Assembly (NCBI RefSeq): GCF_029227915.1
Contig: NC_079878.1
Location: forward strand, 8,682,001-8,746,000
Direction: 5' to 3'
Length of the DNA stretch: 64,000 bases
From: Hydractinia symbiolongicarpus
Lineage: Eukaryota > Cnidaria > Hydrozoa > Anthoathecata > Hydractiniidae
Below are positions 1 to 15,400 of the stretch, piece by piece. Within the stretch, counting starts at the first letter, position 1, and every line of letters starts with the position of its first letter. Below the pieces are notes generated by a model. The model was not told where the DNA came from and searched no databases. It saw only the letters and a list, made by a program, of their open reading frames with translations. The position numbers and the translations under genes were made by a program.

Positions 1-334
1 AAATCTTGCAAACTTGCAAAATATCAAATTTTTTAGCAGTGTGGACTTATGCTTTTGATAATGTCTTGACATATGTGAAGTTTGTGATCTCGTCTTTTAA
101 TTAAAGATAGAAATGTAACGTTAGCAGAAAAGTACTTATGACATAAGTTCTCAGGTTTTTAAATTTAACCTTGAAAACCTTCAAAACGAAAAAATAATTT
201 TAAAAATCATTAAGGACTTGATAAACAGCAACGTTTTAACCTCCACAACATATCAAAGTATCATTTTCAATGTAGGAATCCCTTCAAGAAACGCAGATAA
301 AATTCCCCTCAAAGAAACAACAACCGTTGCTCAC

Positions 335-427
335 CTTCGTCGCGCGATATATTCGGTTTATACCATAAACCCATCGTATCCTTTTCGAACTTTATCGAGG
401 GGTATCGTGAAACTTCGTGAAATAATT
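335..427 (-). CDS. TNS: Tensin exon 27: start of SH2 domain
   Basis: Encodes ELFHEVSRYPSIKFEKDTMG followed by LWYKPNISRDE. This matches the tensin SH2 entry (VKFVQDTSKFWYKPHLSRDQ in tensin-2). The donor gtgagc is at 334-329. The acceptor was chosen because it keeps the phase from 2820; the alternative acceptor 20 bases upstream gives a stop. Remaining SH2 exons and the PTB domain should lie in the sequence to the left of this window. Confidence 0.92.
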
Positions 428-3400
428 CTAAACGAAACATATTTTTAAAGTTGCTACAACGAAGACGAAAATATTTCCTTTTAGATTTCTTCTTCCATAG
501 CAATGAAAAGAGAAAAAAATATATATCACAAAAATAAATAATGAGTTAATACTAAAAACAATACAGTATAAATACACGTGATTCAAGAAACCGTTAGTAT
601 CGAAACCGCAAACACATCAATAATTTACCATCTCGATTGACGGTAGATCAAACATTTACACGACTCTATTTGCAACAAGCAAAAAAAAGCTATTGAAGAC
701 TTCCCATCATTATCATATTGTTAGAAGAGATTATAAATGTTTTTGAATTCACACAAAAGCGAAAATGAAGACACTTCGCATCTGATTGAAAAAATACACT
801 TCCCCACAGTTTGCTGGTTTTGCAAAAAAAAAGCTTGTTGGTTATAGAACATGCAAATTTATGCGAAGGAGGATGTTGTGGTAGTATATTCCCTCCTATA
901 TTCCTCTGCACAACTCAAATATTAATTAAAATGACATTATATAAGAAAAACTAGATATTTTTTAAGCGAATAAGATGAGTAAATAGTGTTAGGAGAAACA
1001 ACATCATGGAGACTTTGTAGTTTCCACTTTGTCATAATGACCCTGCTAAATTTTAATGCATTTTTCAGTTTTAACGTGGTATTTCCAATGTTTTTTTTTT
1101 AGAAATAGGATTGTAATATTTGGAGCTAAGAAAAAAGAACTTCTGGCACATAATTCATTATTCCAATAATATTTCCATTCTAGCGCAAGAATTCAACTTA
1201 GTAAACGCATCTAGAAAACATTTTTGATTGAAATTACGAAGGAAACTGCTGGGCACAAAACTCCACCACCACACCTTGACTGAAATCTGACACCAAGATA
1301 AGATTTTTATTAGTTTGGAGAATCTATAACACAGCCAGATTTGTTTTATCAAATCTACCAGTTATAGGTTCCGTTTCACGCCGTGTAGTAGGTAGAATAG
1401 TACTGTGTTTTTTAGTCTATGTAAAACTTGGCTTAGATGAGTTAAGACTTGTGTTACACAAAGTAAAACTTGGATCAGACGAGTTAAAACTTACCTCAAA
1501 ATAAAGCACTCTCTACAATCAGGAATAAAGTTCTGTTATTAGACTATCGAAAGAGATTTTATGAATACGTGAAAATTTGTGAAAAATACTGGTTTTGAAA
1601 CAAATATGCTTTGTCCTGCTCACATGACCACATAGCTACCACAATTTCGTTGTCGTCAAATGGAGAGAAAGAAAGAACACACGTCATCAAGATTAAGCAA
1701 CAGAAAAAATAAAAAGAATTTTGTTGTTGTTGTTGTTGTGGTTATAAGATTTGTACTAAGGGGATGTTAGATGGTTATCATCAACCCGATTTGTTATTTT
1801 TACATAGAAAAAATAAACAAAATAGTTGCAAAGACAATATAAAGATAAGAAAAGATCGTTTATAGAAAATAATAAATTGAATATTATAATGCAAGACTAT
1901 ACTTGGAAGAAACTCGGGACCGGTTAATTATTCAACTATATTGAAAATAATTGTTAGTAATCCATGAAGGGTAAACTATTTTTTTCTAACTAGTGCAAAA
2001 ATGTAAAGGTTTTGTACGAGACAAGCAGACCATGTTAAATATACAAAAAGAATGTGAAGATTAACAACAACAATTAAAACATATTACAAGCATAAACAAT
2101 TCTTGTATTTGATATGACTTCACGTCTACAGTAAAAATCTCTTCGAATCTTCATCTCATGTGATTGGATTTGTGTAAACATGAATATATTAAAAAGTTTA
2201 GATGTAGATAATTGATTAAAATCATATGGAAACCAGGTTAGATAGAGAAACCATGTCAGATCGTCAAATGTAGTTTGTATGAACGTGGTATTCATAGACC
2301 AATGACGATTTTTTTATCTCCGTAAAATATATTTCCATGAAACATATCTCCATTAAACATATCTCTATGAAACATATCCCCATGAAACATATCTCCATGA
2401 AACATATCTCTATGAAACATATCTACATCAAATATATCTCCATGAAACATATCTCTATGAAACATATCTCCATTAAAACATATCTCCATGAAATATATCT
2501 CTATGAAAACATATCCCCATGAAACATATCTCTATGAAACATATCTCTATGAAACATATCTACATCAAATATATCTCCATGAAACATATCTCTATGAAAC
2601 ATATCTCCATTAAAACATATCTCCATGAAATATATCTCTATGAAAACATATCCCCATGAAACATATCTCTATGAAACATATCTCCATGAAACATATCTCC
2701 ATGAAACATATCTCCATAAAAAAATCTCCACAAAGAATATTTTCACACAAAACGTCTTTCCATTGAAGTTCAGTTACTTACGCAATAAAAAAACAAAGGT
2801 TTTAAGCAATTAAACTTACCGGCAGACGATATTGACGAGTTACTACTTCCAGATCCACCTCGCCTTCGAGTTCTTAGAGTTCCAACATATCTACCAGGCG
2901 ATCTTGGACTCGATGGTTCATCACTTGCAGAACTGCCACACGACATAGCACGTTCAAACGTCGGTTTGTCGACGAGGTGAACGCCATATCCATTCTCGAA
3001 CGAGTGATCCGTGTCAGATGATAGATAGCGATTTTCTTCTCTTCGTGATGAGGATTTTATAGTGCTTTTTTTAATCCTGTTAGTGGAAAGCATGCATATT
3101 AATAAACTACTAACTCGAACTAAATCTGAATGTTAGGCCTTCTTCCACCTTTGTTTCTTATGAACAACTTTATGTTATAAACTCTCTAACATTTACTTAC
3201 GAATTGCAGATAAACAAACGGGCAGGCAGATAAATAAAATTTTTTTATATATAACAAAACAACTTAGCTAAAAACAAACAAATTTTGCAACGATTAAATA
3301 AAAAATTCTACAAGAACAATGTTACCCCACCGCAAAGTAAAATATAGGCAAAAATATGCAGAAAAAATTAGCTTGTTTGGTTTTACGCACGCTTAGTCTG

Positions 3401-6400
3401 AGTTACCAGATTTTCTTTAACGCTAAAAGGCGAATGAAGCTGCCGTTATTAAATTCCTGAATTAAATATATCTAAACAAAACTTATAGCCTTAAAAGTTT
3501 AATAACCAAGACATTGTGTTTCCTTTTCAAAAAGTTGAATAAACAAGACATACGTGTTGGTATTTGGTTGTTTTCGATGTAAAACGTTGCCAGATATGTG
3601 GACTTCGTCTTCGTTACTCGACGTCGTCAAACGGTCGTCATATGCCGGCATTACATATGTCGGCATTCCTACTTCATTTGTTCGCTTCAAATCGTCAGCC
3701 AGTAAATGTTTGAATATATCTTCGTTCAAACACTCGACTTCTCGTTGTATATGCGCGGGTTGGATATGTTCTTCTACCACTGTTAAAGTACTATACGAAA
3801 AAAATAATCTAAACGTAACTTTTAAAGTTCGAAAACTCGTGATTTTCACTTTCCACCTTAGTGGGAAACGTGGATCTAGTTATAACCCCCAATATGGTTA
3901 CAACTACACTTTTCCTTTTTTTAACTAAAAAAAGAAAAAAACTATAAATGGAGAAAAAAAAGAAATAAAATATAAACGTCGCAAATCAAAGATAAAAATA
4001 CACGTGCATGCAAAAACCACTTTAACATAAAACAGAAGATGAATGAACAAAGTAAATATCGACAAAGAAAAATCACAACACTTGATCTAAATATTGACGA
4101 AAGAAACAGAAAGATAAAATGACATATTTAAATACACGTCTGTATCATTTTTTTACGTGAGTGTGGATATAGCTTAAGCGAAATATATTCCTAACAAACG
4201 AACAATCAAACAACCTAATAAACAGACAAACAAACAAACACAACGCACGTAGAAACATGGCACAAAGATTCCCAAACAACCGACATTCGAACACAACAAC
4301 ATCAAAAACAAATATGTCATGCTTTTTTTCTCTATCACGAAAGATCTTCATCAGATATTAAGTTGATCACAAATAAACAACACATCAACATTCTTACCTG
4401 GTCGATAAAATCTCCCATAACTGATCGAGTAAAGTCATCGCCCAAAACTACAGTTATTTAGAAGCTAACAAACTAATTCTTAAAAAGGAAAGCAAAGATT
4501 GTAAAAGAATACTTTTATACGCGCCACCGATATATCCTACAGGCTATCCAGTACCTTTTAATATCCGAAAAACACCCAGCTAATTTCTTATCTACTTTTC
4601 ATAATTAATCGTGTCATAATTAAACGCACTCCACCGTTGTTCTCCACGTGAGAGAGATTAAAAGATTGCTTAACCGTAGAGATCAGAAGACGATGAGTCG
4701 TCAACATAAACAAGGCCAGCTTATTTTCTAACTTGGACAAATGAGTCAAAGTTGAACAAGTGAGTAGGTCCATATATTTATATGAGAATGAGTTAGCTAA
4801 GAGAAAAAAGGGTCTTTGTGAGGCGGAGTGATGGAGGGATGACAAGATATATATAACACAAAAACATTAGCTCTGATTCATACATCCTAAACATTATCCT
4901 GTCTACTTTTGTTAAGCTACCAAAAGTCGTGTGGTTAACAGCGTTTTGTCGGACATTTTTACCGACAACAAACACAAAGCAACTTTTAAAAACACAAAGA
5001 TGTTGTTGTTCTTAGTTTCACCAACAACTCGTAATAAAAAGGAAGCTTTGAAAGAATTGCTTATTCTGAAAATGTGGAAAGGAAATTTAACAGATCTTAT
5101 ATCCTTTAAAAGAGTGAAAAATAAAGTTGTCATCGCTAGTAGCAGTAACATCAAGATCATTGTTCATGTAAAGAAGAAATTCTAGCTGACTAACTGCACA
5201 CATTTACTTGGGTGAGTATGAACATGACAGTAAGTGATGAATAAATGTGTTTAAGAAAGAATTTCTTAAAATATCAACGTACAACATCCTTTGGTATCTT
5301 AAGAGAGAGATTAATTTAAAAAAGAAAATATTAAAGATGAACATTAAAAACCCGAAATAAAACAATTTTTTTTCCAGAGGAACATTTTATCTAAAGCATT
5401 TTTAGTGCATTGATAAACGATGAAAAAGCTGAAATGTGACATGTGGCGTAAATGGTTTTTATAATATCAGAAATTAAAAATCACAAGATGACTTCACCGA
5501 CTGAACAGAATAAACTCAACGATTTCGCAGCGACAACACGTAATTATCAGTTCCAACAACGGTATGTGACCAGTATTTCATCATGGATGTAAAAAATAAA
5601 ATTCATAATAAAATAACTCCATAATTTTATTTTGCAGCATTTGGAAGTGAAAATAGTTTAACGTTTTTAACATTTTCTTTCATAGCTAGACCCCAATCCT
5701 CTATGCTCCACAGACCTGTCAATAATCCCAAACGAACCCCAAACGCTACACATAAAATTTAAATGCTTATACCATGATGTCATCAACTCATTTTTTTAAT
5801 AAGAAACACAAATCTAGGTATATATAAGATTATATAGCTAGTTAGTTTCAACTGAGAACTCGCGACATACGGAGAAAATTAATTATATACCAACAGAAAT
5901 ATTAGGCTCTTTAAGCTTCCAAAATTATTTTGGACTAATCGAATCCAAAAAGTATGATTCTTACAGAAAATATAAAAAAAACGTGTTGGTAGCTAAATAT
6001 ACCTAAAATATTACTATCTATATCTAATAAGTATTATAGCGTCTGAAGGTGAGACAGAGTTGTCCCGCGAAATTTAGAAGCATAAATTATAAGAAAACTT
6101 ACTAATTTTTCAGCGAGATAAAGTTATACTCGACTTTAACAAAATGACATGAAACATATAAACAAATCACATTCTCATAGGTAGAATTCACTTGACAATC
6201 AACTAGTTAGTTGCAACACCATCAAAAGAACTGAGAAATTAATTTTTCAACACAACACATTACATTTTAATTATGTTTAATTATTTAATGTTATATTTCT
6301 TTTGTAGGTGCGTTTTTTAAAAAAAGAATTATGTGTGTTAAGTAAGAATGGATGAAGCTTGAGACATCTCTCAGCTTATAATTATAAATTATAATTTTAT

Positions 6401-9400
6401 ATAATTATAAATATCTAATCCAAAAACACGCTCGTTAAAGGCAAAAAATGTAAGAAAACACTTGGAAAAACAGAAGAGAATTCTAAACAAGTGTTTCGAC
6501 CAATAAGTCATCAGAATGAGAAAAAAGAGGAAGGCGCCACGAAAAATAAATAAGTAAACTAAAGTATTTTCAAACCTTTGAAATATTCCTTTAATCAATA
6601 GACACAAGACAAAGCTGATATAACCAGAACAGGTCTCGCAACGTTTGCAACATATAACTTTTCAACTCTACATCAACGCACAAACTTAGATCAGCGATGG
6701 AATTAAACCCTGCCGTGCAAGAAACAATAACCTTTTGTTGACAATGTTATCAAGCATCATTTCTTATCATTTCTTGATTATATGCTATCTAATCTATCGA
6801 ATTCAAAATCAAAAGAAAAAACTTATGCATAGCGACTTTAACGGATAAAGACAGTAATGCAGAACTCCACCACACATGTTTTTTACCAACGCCATCATGC
6901 GCCATAAAAATGACCGATAAGAAGTGATTTACACAAGAAACGGTTGAGACGGTGGAGATTTTCAAAGATGTAAAAGGAGATTTTCACGAAGCGAATTGTG
7001 AATGGCGAATTTGGCGGCGAATTTAAAATACTGGATGTAAGCACACTTCTTTCCAGTAATGAAATTTTCTAAACACTGAAGATTGTGTTCTGATTGGATG
7101 AAAGTTTACAGCGAAATACTTCGCCGCTGAAAGTGAGGACCGTTATTACTTTTTCGCGAAGCGAGCCTTTTGAAGTAAAATCAAAATCAAAATAAGCAAA
7201 ACTGCGCATGCTCAGATACATCTCGCCAGCGAATTCGCCGTCTAGTTCGCTTTGTGAAAATCCCTCTTAAGTTACTTTAACGCTGCACGTATGGAAAGTT
7301 ACGTGTGTGCTAGCAATTCGTCGAAATAAGTCCTCTGTGGAGGAGATTTTTTAATGAAGTTTAATGTTTGGTTGCAAATTACATGTTTGACAAGTTGCCA
7401 ACATTGCATAGAAGAAAACAAATTCCCAGAAACATTGTGTATGTTTCATTTTCACGTGCAAACGCAAACAAACAAATAAACAGCAGGTCACGTGACGGTA
7501 CAAACAGACATGGATGACAAGTTAACATGTTTAACTACAACATACGTCAAAGTTCAAACAATTCCCGTGCGTAACAACTGCGCCACAGGCATAACTTTAA
7601 ATACAAGCAACACGAAAGGTTGAAAGCTAGTATATAGCTAGCTAAAATAAATAGGGAGATCTAGAAACAAAGTTGCTGCAACAGCATGCAAGGACACCAG
7701 CAAAGGATTGCATTCAAGAAATACCGCAATCCTTGCAAAACATTTGCTGTTTCTTGTGTCGCTTAGTTGTGTGACATGTGTTTTTATGAAAAACATAACT
7801 GTGATGTACATCGATTGTTCAACAATTTATTTATGTACAGAATCCAAAAAAACAAAGAAGCTACCCGTACATAACAACTGCGCGTAAAAACTTGTCAGAC
7901 TTCAGTTCGTATGAATTTAATGTCTTGTTCAGATTGCATCGCTAATAATTCCATGTAAAAAAACTGGTCGTGCGATTCTCGGAGGAGGTGAATAACAGAG
8001 AATAAGATAGGATATCACAAAACTTGGTGTGAAAGATATCACTTGGATAATAATTTTCAACAAACATTCAAAAATGACCTTTTCTTCTTCATTTAAAATG
8101 ATAAACAATAGAAAATAGTGAACGAATCAGATAATAATCTCCTGACCAACTTAGTTCTTATGCTTTTTTTAATTCTTTCAAAACAAAGACTGGGCACAAA
8201 GATGTTAACACAAAAAGAAAAAGACATGGAAGAAGCTGATTGGACGAAACAATAAGACGCCATCTTATTATTAAATTAAAAAAAACTTGTTTTTATTGCA
8301 ATGAAAAAGCGAAGCAAGTCAAACACGCGATTAGTAAAGAAAAAATAAGTAATCGAGACAAAATCAAGACCATGCTTAAAGTAAGGCGAAGCGGAGAGAG
8401 AAAATATATGAAGCACTCACCGCTTTGTTGAGCGTTGATATGGGATGGTTTCCACTGCAGGAACTGCTTTTAACTGAATGGGAATGGTGTCTTGAGTTGA
8501 TTCACTTTTACCTTTAACAGGCGTATACTTCACCGGCACCTCAGGCTCACTTTGAGTGACTGTTTTGTGCACAAGTGGTTGACGCTTGATATCGTCGACT
8601 TTCACGTAACCGGCGCCATCTTCTTCATATTCTAAGCTGGTCATACTAGATGTACGGCTACCGATGCCTAAAACACCCAACGAAGAATACAATTTGACAT
8701 GCCAGTTGAAAACGAGACAGTCGAAATGTAAGCAAAGTTGTTTTCTTTACTGGCACTCAAATATCGTAAAATATCGCAAACTGAACATTGACAAAAGCTG
8801 AATTTGAGAAAAATCATACATAATGCTCTATGCTGCAATCTGTCAATATTGAAAAAAGAGAGGGAAAGGATAGTGCAGTCTGTGTTGGGTCTGCTAAATT
8901 ACTTGTCTCGCATTGGCGCCTCACTGCTATGTTTTTAGTAAATAACGTACCTTGGGTTAAAGAAATTTAGCAGGTTTAAATGAGCGAAAAAATAAGCTAC
9001 TAAACTTTTACTCACTTACTTACATCTGTCTTATTTTAGAAAAGTCATTCACAGAATAAAAATGAAGTATCAAAATCTGCTTAGAGCAACGCGGAGACAG
9101 AAGAAATTAACAATATGGTGTTTTCACAACAATAGAAGTTGTAATTCACAATAAGTTAACTGGAAAATAGACTTTTTTATAAACAAATGATAATAAAATG
9201 TCGAAAAAAAGAATAGCCTGGCGAGAACGTCTGTAATATAAATTCTTTTGCGTGCAATTTACTGATAGAATTATGTTCTGTTTAACTTTTATGTGTTTGT
9301 TATTTCTCCCTGTTTTTCGCACACACGCAACGTATAAATAAATAATACCGCTAGAAAAAACGAACACGTGAACACGTGGACACGAAAGGCATATAATTTA

Positions 9401-12400
9401 ATAGACTCTTTTCAGATCTTCTTAAATTTTGTTTAAAACAATGTTAGCCATTATAATATTTTTAACTCAGTATATAGTCAATATTGTTGCTAAGGAAACC
9501 ATCACGAAATATATAATAAATGTAAATGTAGCCTTACCCGACGACTTTCCATTGTTGTTAGTATCCGATCTTGGGCTGTACGAATTACCTACTCGTTCTT
9601 CATGACTCGGGTACGTACTAACGTGTGTGAACGGCCCGTCAAGATGGCCGTCGTACGAACGACTGACGGGCGTCATAACGGGCGACGGCGAAGAACTTCT
9701 CATCGATTCTCCATATGCAGAATCTGATCGCGATAAAAGTGTCCCTCTAGAAAGTAAACACAACATGATGAAGTCTTTCTCCTTCCCTTGAACACACGAC
9801 ACGACTTTCTCTACAACAAACGACACTATACTTCTATACTATATCTCTCCTAAATAATCGTTTATAAGTTTCCGCCTTGAACCACAAATATTCTAAATGA
9901 TCAATTAAACAACAAATGAGATGTAACAGTCGCCAAACAGAGAGTGATCTACCCATGATTCATTGCAGGATTTTCCGGTTGTAATTGTTCATTATAATTC
10001 AACACAAGAAATGAGGATAATTTTTTTTATTTTTTTACAATTAGGTGCAATTTTATTTCCTGTTTAAAAATAAAATTGAGTTTTAACGTCTTTGACGTCA
10101 ATAAAAAAGTTACTCAACTTCTCTTATTCTATTATTATTAAATACTGCTCTCTCTCCCTATACTCCTAGATTACTATAACTGCTACAGAGAGAATTAGCA
10201 TTAAGGCGGAAGTGATCAATCGCTCAGTACGACGTATTTAGCGCTGCGCAGTCGTGCGTCCAAGCAACAAAATATTCACTGGAAACAGAAATGCGTTTAA
10301 ACACTTTTAGCACTTTGATGCGTGCTAAAAAAATGAAGAAAACTTTCCGTTTTATGGGTATTAAGTTTGTGCGGGTTATTTTATCACGTAGCTCGCAGGT
10401 TTTTATTTCATTTCGTCTAAAATTTTTTAGCGGCTTGCAATTCTTATATGAAGAAAAACTTGTTTCCGTACCAACAAAATTTCATTTGATGGTTAGACTT
10501 CTCGTCTGAAAGAGCGTTTCAAGGCAAATTTCTCTGAAATTTTTGGAATCTCCATACAGTACAAATTCTGAACAGTTCATTTTCTTTATGACAGTGGATT
10601 TTTAATGGTGCACTTTTTACATAGCAACTAAATTTGATTGGTTATAATGTGAACTTATTTGACGAACGAAAATTATGAACAAAAAATATCATATTTTCAT
10701 TCATAAGAACGCATTGTATTCATTAAGTTGAATGGTCAAACGAAATAACATAATCTCACTTTTGTCGTCTCTTCATACAACATGGCACGAATAAAAGCAA
10801 CCACGGGTGAGAATAGTACAATTTTTTTCCACCAATCAAATACACGGATTTTGTCTTCATCACAGACTATTGAACTATTATTGTGTATTATTTTATAGCA
10901 AAGTTATGTCTTCAGCTTCAAAAGTAAAAAAAAATAACTCTTTAATCGCGTAACCCTAAATGCAAATCCTTTTACTGTATAACGACGACTAAATGGTGAA
11001 CAGCTTTATAAGACAACTTCAAATCGGATATTTTTGTTTTCACTTCCCAGACATATATTTCCTGTATTTAAAAACAAAATATGTGTCTCCGTTACACCAA
11101 ACCAGTGTCCTTGTCACTGGGACATACGAAACTAAAAACCCATCCCTGCATTTACACCCTGCGCGATTTCTACCTTCCAGGTGAAAGTCATTTTTTGCAA
11201 AACATTTTTGACAATGGCTTTAAAAAATTATTAAAATAAGACAAAATTGAGATGTATCGTAATTATGGATGAGTTTCAGCCAATGTTCTTAGACAAAGAA
11301 ACGTAAAACCTTTCCCTCCAAATATATGACAATAATAAGCGTCATATTCTTAAAGAAAAAAAAGTTTCGATGAAGTTGCGCAATGATCATACAGCACCCG
11401 TTTTTTAGAAGTAAATTATATGCACACCAATAATACTGCACGTAGTATTTGAAATCACAACGATTAATCCAAATCCTCGTAATCCATTTTCCACTTCTTG
11501 TTGAAAATTCGACACAAATCTGTCCGTCTTCTCTAAAGTAAATCTTTGTTGTTTGACTATCAGTTACACCTAGTCAGTTTGAACTGTGAACGTATATATG
11601 GTTGCTACTTGGATACACATTTATCACTAGGTACGCAACTAACAAAACACATCCCAGCCTTCAGATATGACATCAAAAAGAAAAAATATTTTCGTTCCCG
11701 GGTGTCAAACTACGAACTTTACCAGATTTAAACCAGGCTAGTACAAAAACAAACAGTGCAAAATTTCTCTTCATTTCAAAAAAAAAAAAAAGAAGTTAAC
11801 GCTATTGAGAAGTTACCATGGCATTTTCTGTTGGAGTCAACTAAAATAGCAGATATAAACAAAAAAACAGGAAATTTATTTTAGAAACCTCCACACCATA
11901 ACGGAATGTATATGCAAGCTTAAATGCTTAACTAGGATAATTGTTTTAAAACCAAAACAAAAGTTTATTTTGAGAAAAAATGTTTAAGAATTCCATACAT
12001 GAAATGATTAATTTGTAGCTATGACATTTCGTAACGGTACGATTGGTTAAAAAAAATTAAGTTTGAAACCCATGGTTCAAAGTAACGTAACAGATAAACT
12101 GGAAACCCATGACTGATTTAATAGACAAATAAAAATTCAATTTCAAAAATTCTGTAAACATAGGAGACACCGCACACACTGTTTCACCGTCTCAAAATAG
12201 GACTATGACGATCCTCTTCGTACCTAGCCCTCTACATTTCCCGTGTTGCAACAGAGCTTAAAAGAAATATTCCACATTCCATCCATCCATTTTGTACGTT
12301 ACAATTTCCCGACCTACTTTCCACTATCACAAGTTTCCATGATTCTTTCATTTTATATATGATTAACAAATTTCCGATGTGCGGCTTTCATTCTCTTCAC

Positions 12401-15400
12401 AAGCACGTAATTTGGCTACATGCCTAAAAACCTTCTTTGCGCAGTCTTAAGCGGAAAGTCGGGTATTTTTATTATTTGTTATTTTATTTTATAATCCGTA
12501 TGAAAAAAATAATAAAACATCACGCTAACAGTAGAAAAAAATACAATGATTTTTTGTTAGACTTTTTTTTACAAAAAAGACTTTTGTATTAAACAGTTCC
12601 TTACAAAAAGTATTGGGACTTTCTAGTTTAAAGGCCAACTTACACATTGCAAAACAGATATGACTGCACATAATTTTTATATAATAGAAACATCGAAATA
12701 CTTGAAATCATTCCATTGCATAGAAAATCTACGCAACAACCCAAGCCTCTGAACTATCTAACTAAATAACACACATTTCTTTTATAAGAACGTCTAAATT
12801 TCAAGTGTGCTTATTTTTTATAGCTACTTTTCAACCTCAAATGTTTTTGCTTGTGTTTTTCCAAAAAAATTGCAGATTAGATATTTCAACCAAAAAATAG
12901 GGAAGTGCATGACCACACTGGTGAGTTATTTTTCGGAAAATATTCACGTATAGTATACGTGTAAAAAAAGAAAAGAAATAATTGCTTTCTAGTATCTTCG
13001 AAATCTAGCAAGAATTTATAGGCTGAGTACGTTCTTATATATTTTTAATTCTTGTAAGTACTCATCGACCCCGTTTTCATAAACCAGATACTCTTAAAAG
13101 TTTATAACCCTTGTCTTGCATAATAATAAGAACAGGGAAAACTAACCTCGCCTGATATTTTCGTTGTTAAGTCGAGTGATGTAGCAAGAATGAAAAATTT
13201 ATCATACAAAAAATATATGTGTATAGATGCATGTTGAAAGTTGTTTGGCCTTTTCTTAGAAATAGAAATTGAAAATAATTTCTACCATACGTTGAAAAAA
13301 CGTTCCATTGTTGTTGCGTTTTATGGTTTCATAGCAACATGTTTACGCGCATGCGCACAAAAATATGGCACCACGGCTTTCATCTGGTTTAACAAAAAAT
13401 TCCCCCTGTGACTTCAACAGAAAATATCTTCTATGATATGTTGCTAAACATACAGCTGGCTTATCAGACATACTCAGACAGTTTTCTTCTAAGCGTGAGA
13501 CATGCGGTCGCAAAAGTCCCGCATAATTATCACACCGGAGTCATAAAAATCTAACTTTAATTTCGTTTTTCGCTATCCTCATTTTAACTACAGAACAGGT
13601 AAGTTTAAAAACTTCTTATAAATTGGACTCGATAAGTCAAATTCAAACTTACGTTTTTGATGAATAATCTTGATCCTCGTGATGGGATGGTAGAGACATA
13701 TCATCGCTTGGCATATCATGAAAGTCACTATCATGCAAAACATGACCATTTTGTTTGGAGTGGTCAAACAACACTAAATAAATTTTTATATCCTCTACAA
13801 TGGTGGATTCGCATTCAATATGTCTATCACAAAAAGGATTTAACACGCAGTACGCATGCGCCACAAAAAAAATAATGGTATTATTCTTATAATTACTTGA
13901 AAGGTCCAAACTAAGTGGAGTCTTATATAGCAAACTGGCCGAACATTTTAAGTAGTACAACAACAAAATGTTCCCGCTACCTGGTTGCCTAGTACCAGCA
14001 TCCACGTGATCAGGTTGATGTTCATAATTAATCTTGGTCATGCCACCTTGACTGTGATAAATCTGCGAAGGAGGAGAGCTGCAGTAACCAGGGGCAACCG
14101 AGCGACTGTTAAACTTGGTCACTTTCTGTTGAACAACATCCGGTGAATTAAAACCAGCCAATGGCACTCCGTACTTTCGTTGGTACTCATTCTCTTCTGT
14201 GAATAAAACTTTATTAAGGTTCCGAACATGCTGGGCTACCATACCGGGATGTATTTCCATTATGCCATCAACGGAATCGTTTCTACTTGTGTCACTTCGA
14301 AGAATATGTTGGTCACTTTCACTGCCACTACACAAAGAGTCGTTATCGTAAGAAGAGGCGTTTCTCTTCAAAGGCTTGCGCATGCCGTAGCTACTGTTCA
14401 AAGGAGAATGATCTAACTCATACAACAGATCGTCAACGGTTCTTGCACTTGGACTGTTCGAAAAAACGTCATCAGACACTGACTTGTGTTGTACACCAGG
14501 AGCTTGGTGCAAGACTCTACGCTGTTCGACAGCAATTTTACCCTCCATAACTGGATGAAGTTGTAAACTTGGAGCTTGGTGCAGAATCCCACATTGCTGC
14601 ATAGTTATTTTCCCTTCCACTGGCGGAGGAGCGTGTTTGGTTACGCTTGACTTTGACTTTCTTGCGCCATGATCTGTGACGTCAACTGTGGCAATTTTCT
14701 TGCTGGCATAGGTGTTTCCGTTTACGTCCGCCTTACTTGTTAGGTAATTTATCTCTCCTAACAAATTATCCAAATCTTCTATGCCAGTTGTTAAATTATA
14801 ACTGTCGTTTTCTGGCATAGAGGGTCTGGCTCGAAGTTTCTCTTTAAGGATGGGATCAATCTGAGCATAAGGGTTTCCATCTACTGGACCAGCTACATGT
14901 TTCGGATTTGTACGATCTATGGAAAAGCGTAGTGTAACTGGCTCCTCACATATATTTAATTATTTCTATTAAAACTGGATCAGTCATAGCAAATTAACAA
15001 AACCTACGTTTAGTTGTCTCGACCATCCCAGTCATTTGTCTTTCTATATCGAAGATTCCTACACAAAAAAAAAGAAATTGATCATTTTATTTTTTAAGTA
15101 AAGAAGATATATATTTCAGAAATCAAAAGGGAACTTCTGATATAACATTTAAACATCGCCATACTTTTCATAATTTCGAGCAGCGTCTAAAATAAACATA
15201 CCGTAAATACTCGACTAAGCGCCCACTCTCGAATAAGCGCCCACTCTCGACTAAACGCCCCTCTCGATTAACAGCCCACCCTTTTTTTGTAATTTTTTTT
15301 ACAAGTGCTCCTCTCGGATAAGCGCCCTGGGCTTTATTTGAATGTAATACTAGAGCCAAACGGGGCACCTTTCTGAATATTTTGGAAATTAGAAACGACC

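Noticed and set aside
9538-9826. Extended exon 23 with an upstream start
   Set aside because: The first codon at 9826 is GTG, and the only ATG before the acceptor has a weak context; the acceptor at 9747 fits the phase from exon 22.
13649-13980. Read-through peptide after exon 21 (NILLLYYLKCS...)
   Set aside because: A donor lies at 13980-13975 and the following residues have intron-like composition; real coding resumes at 13773.
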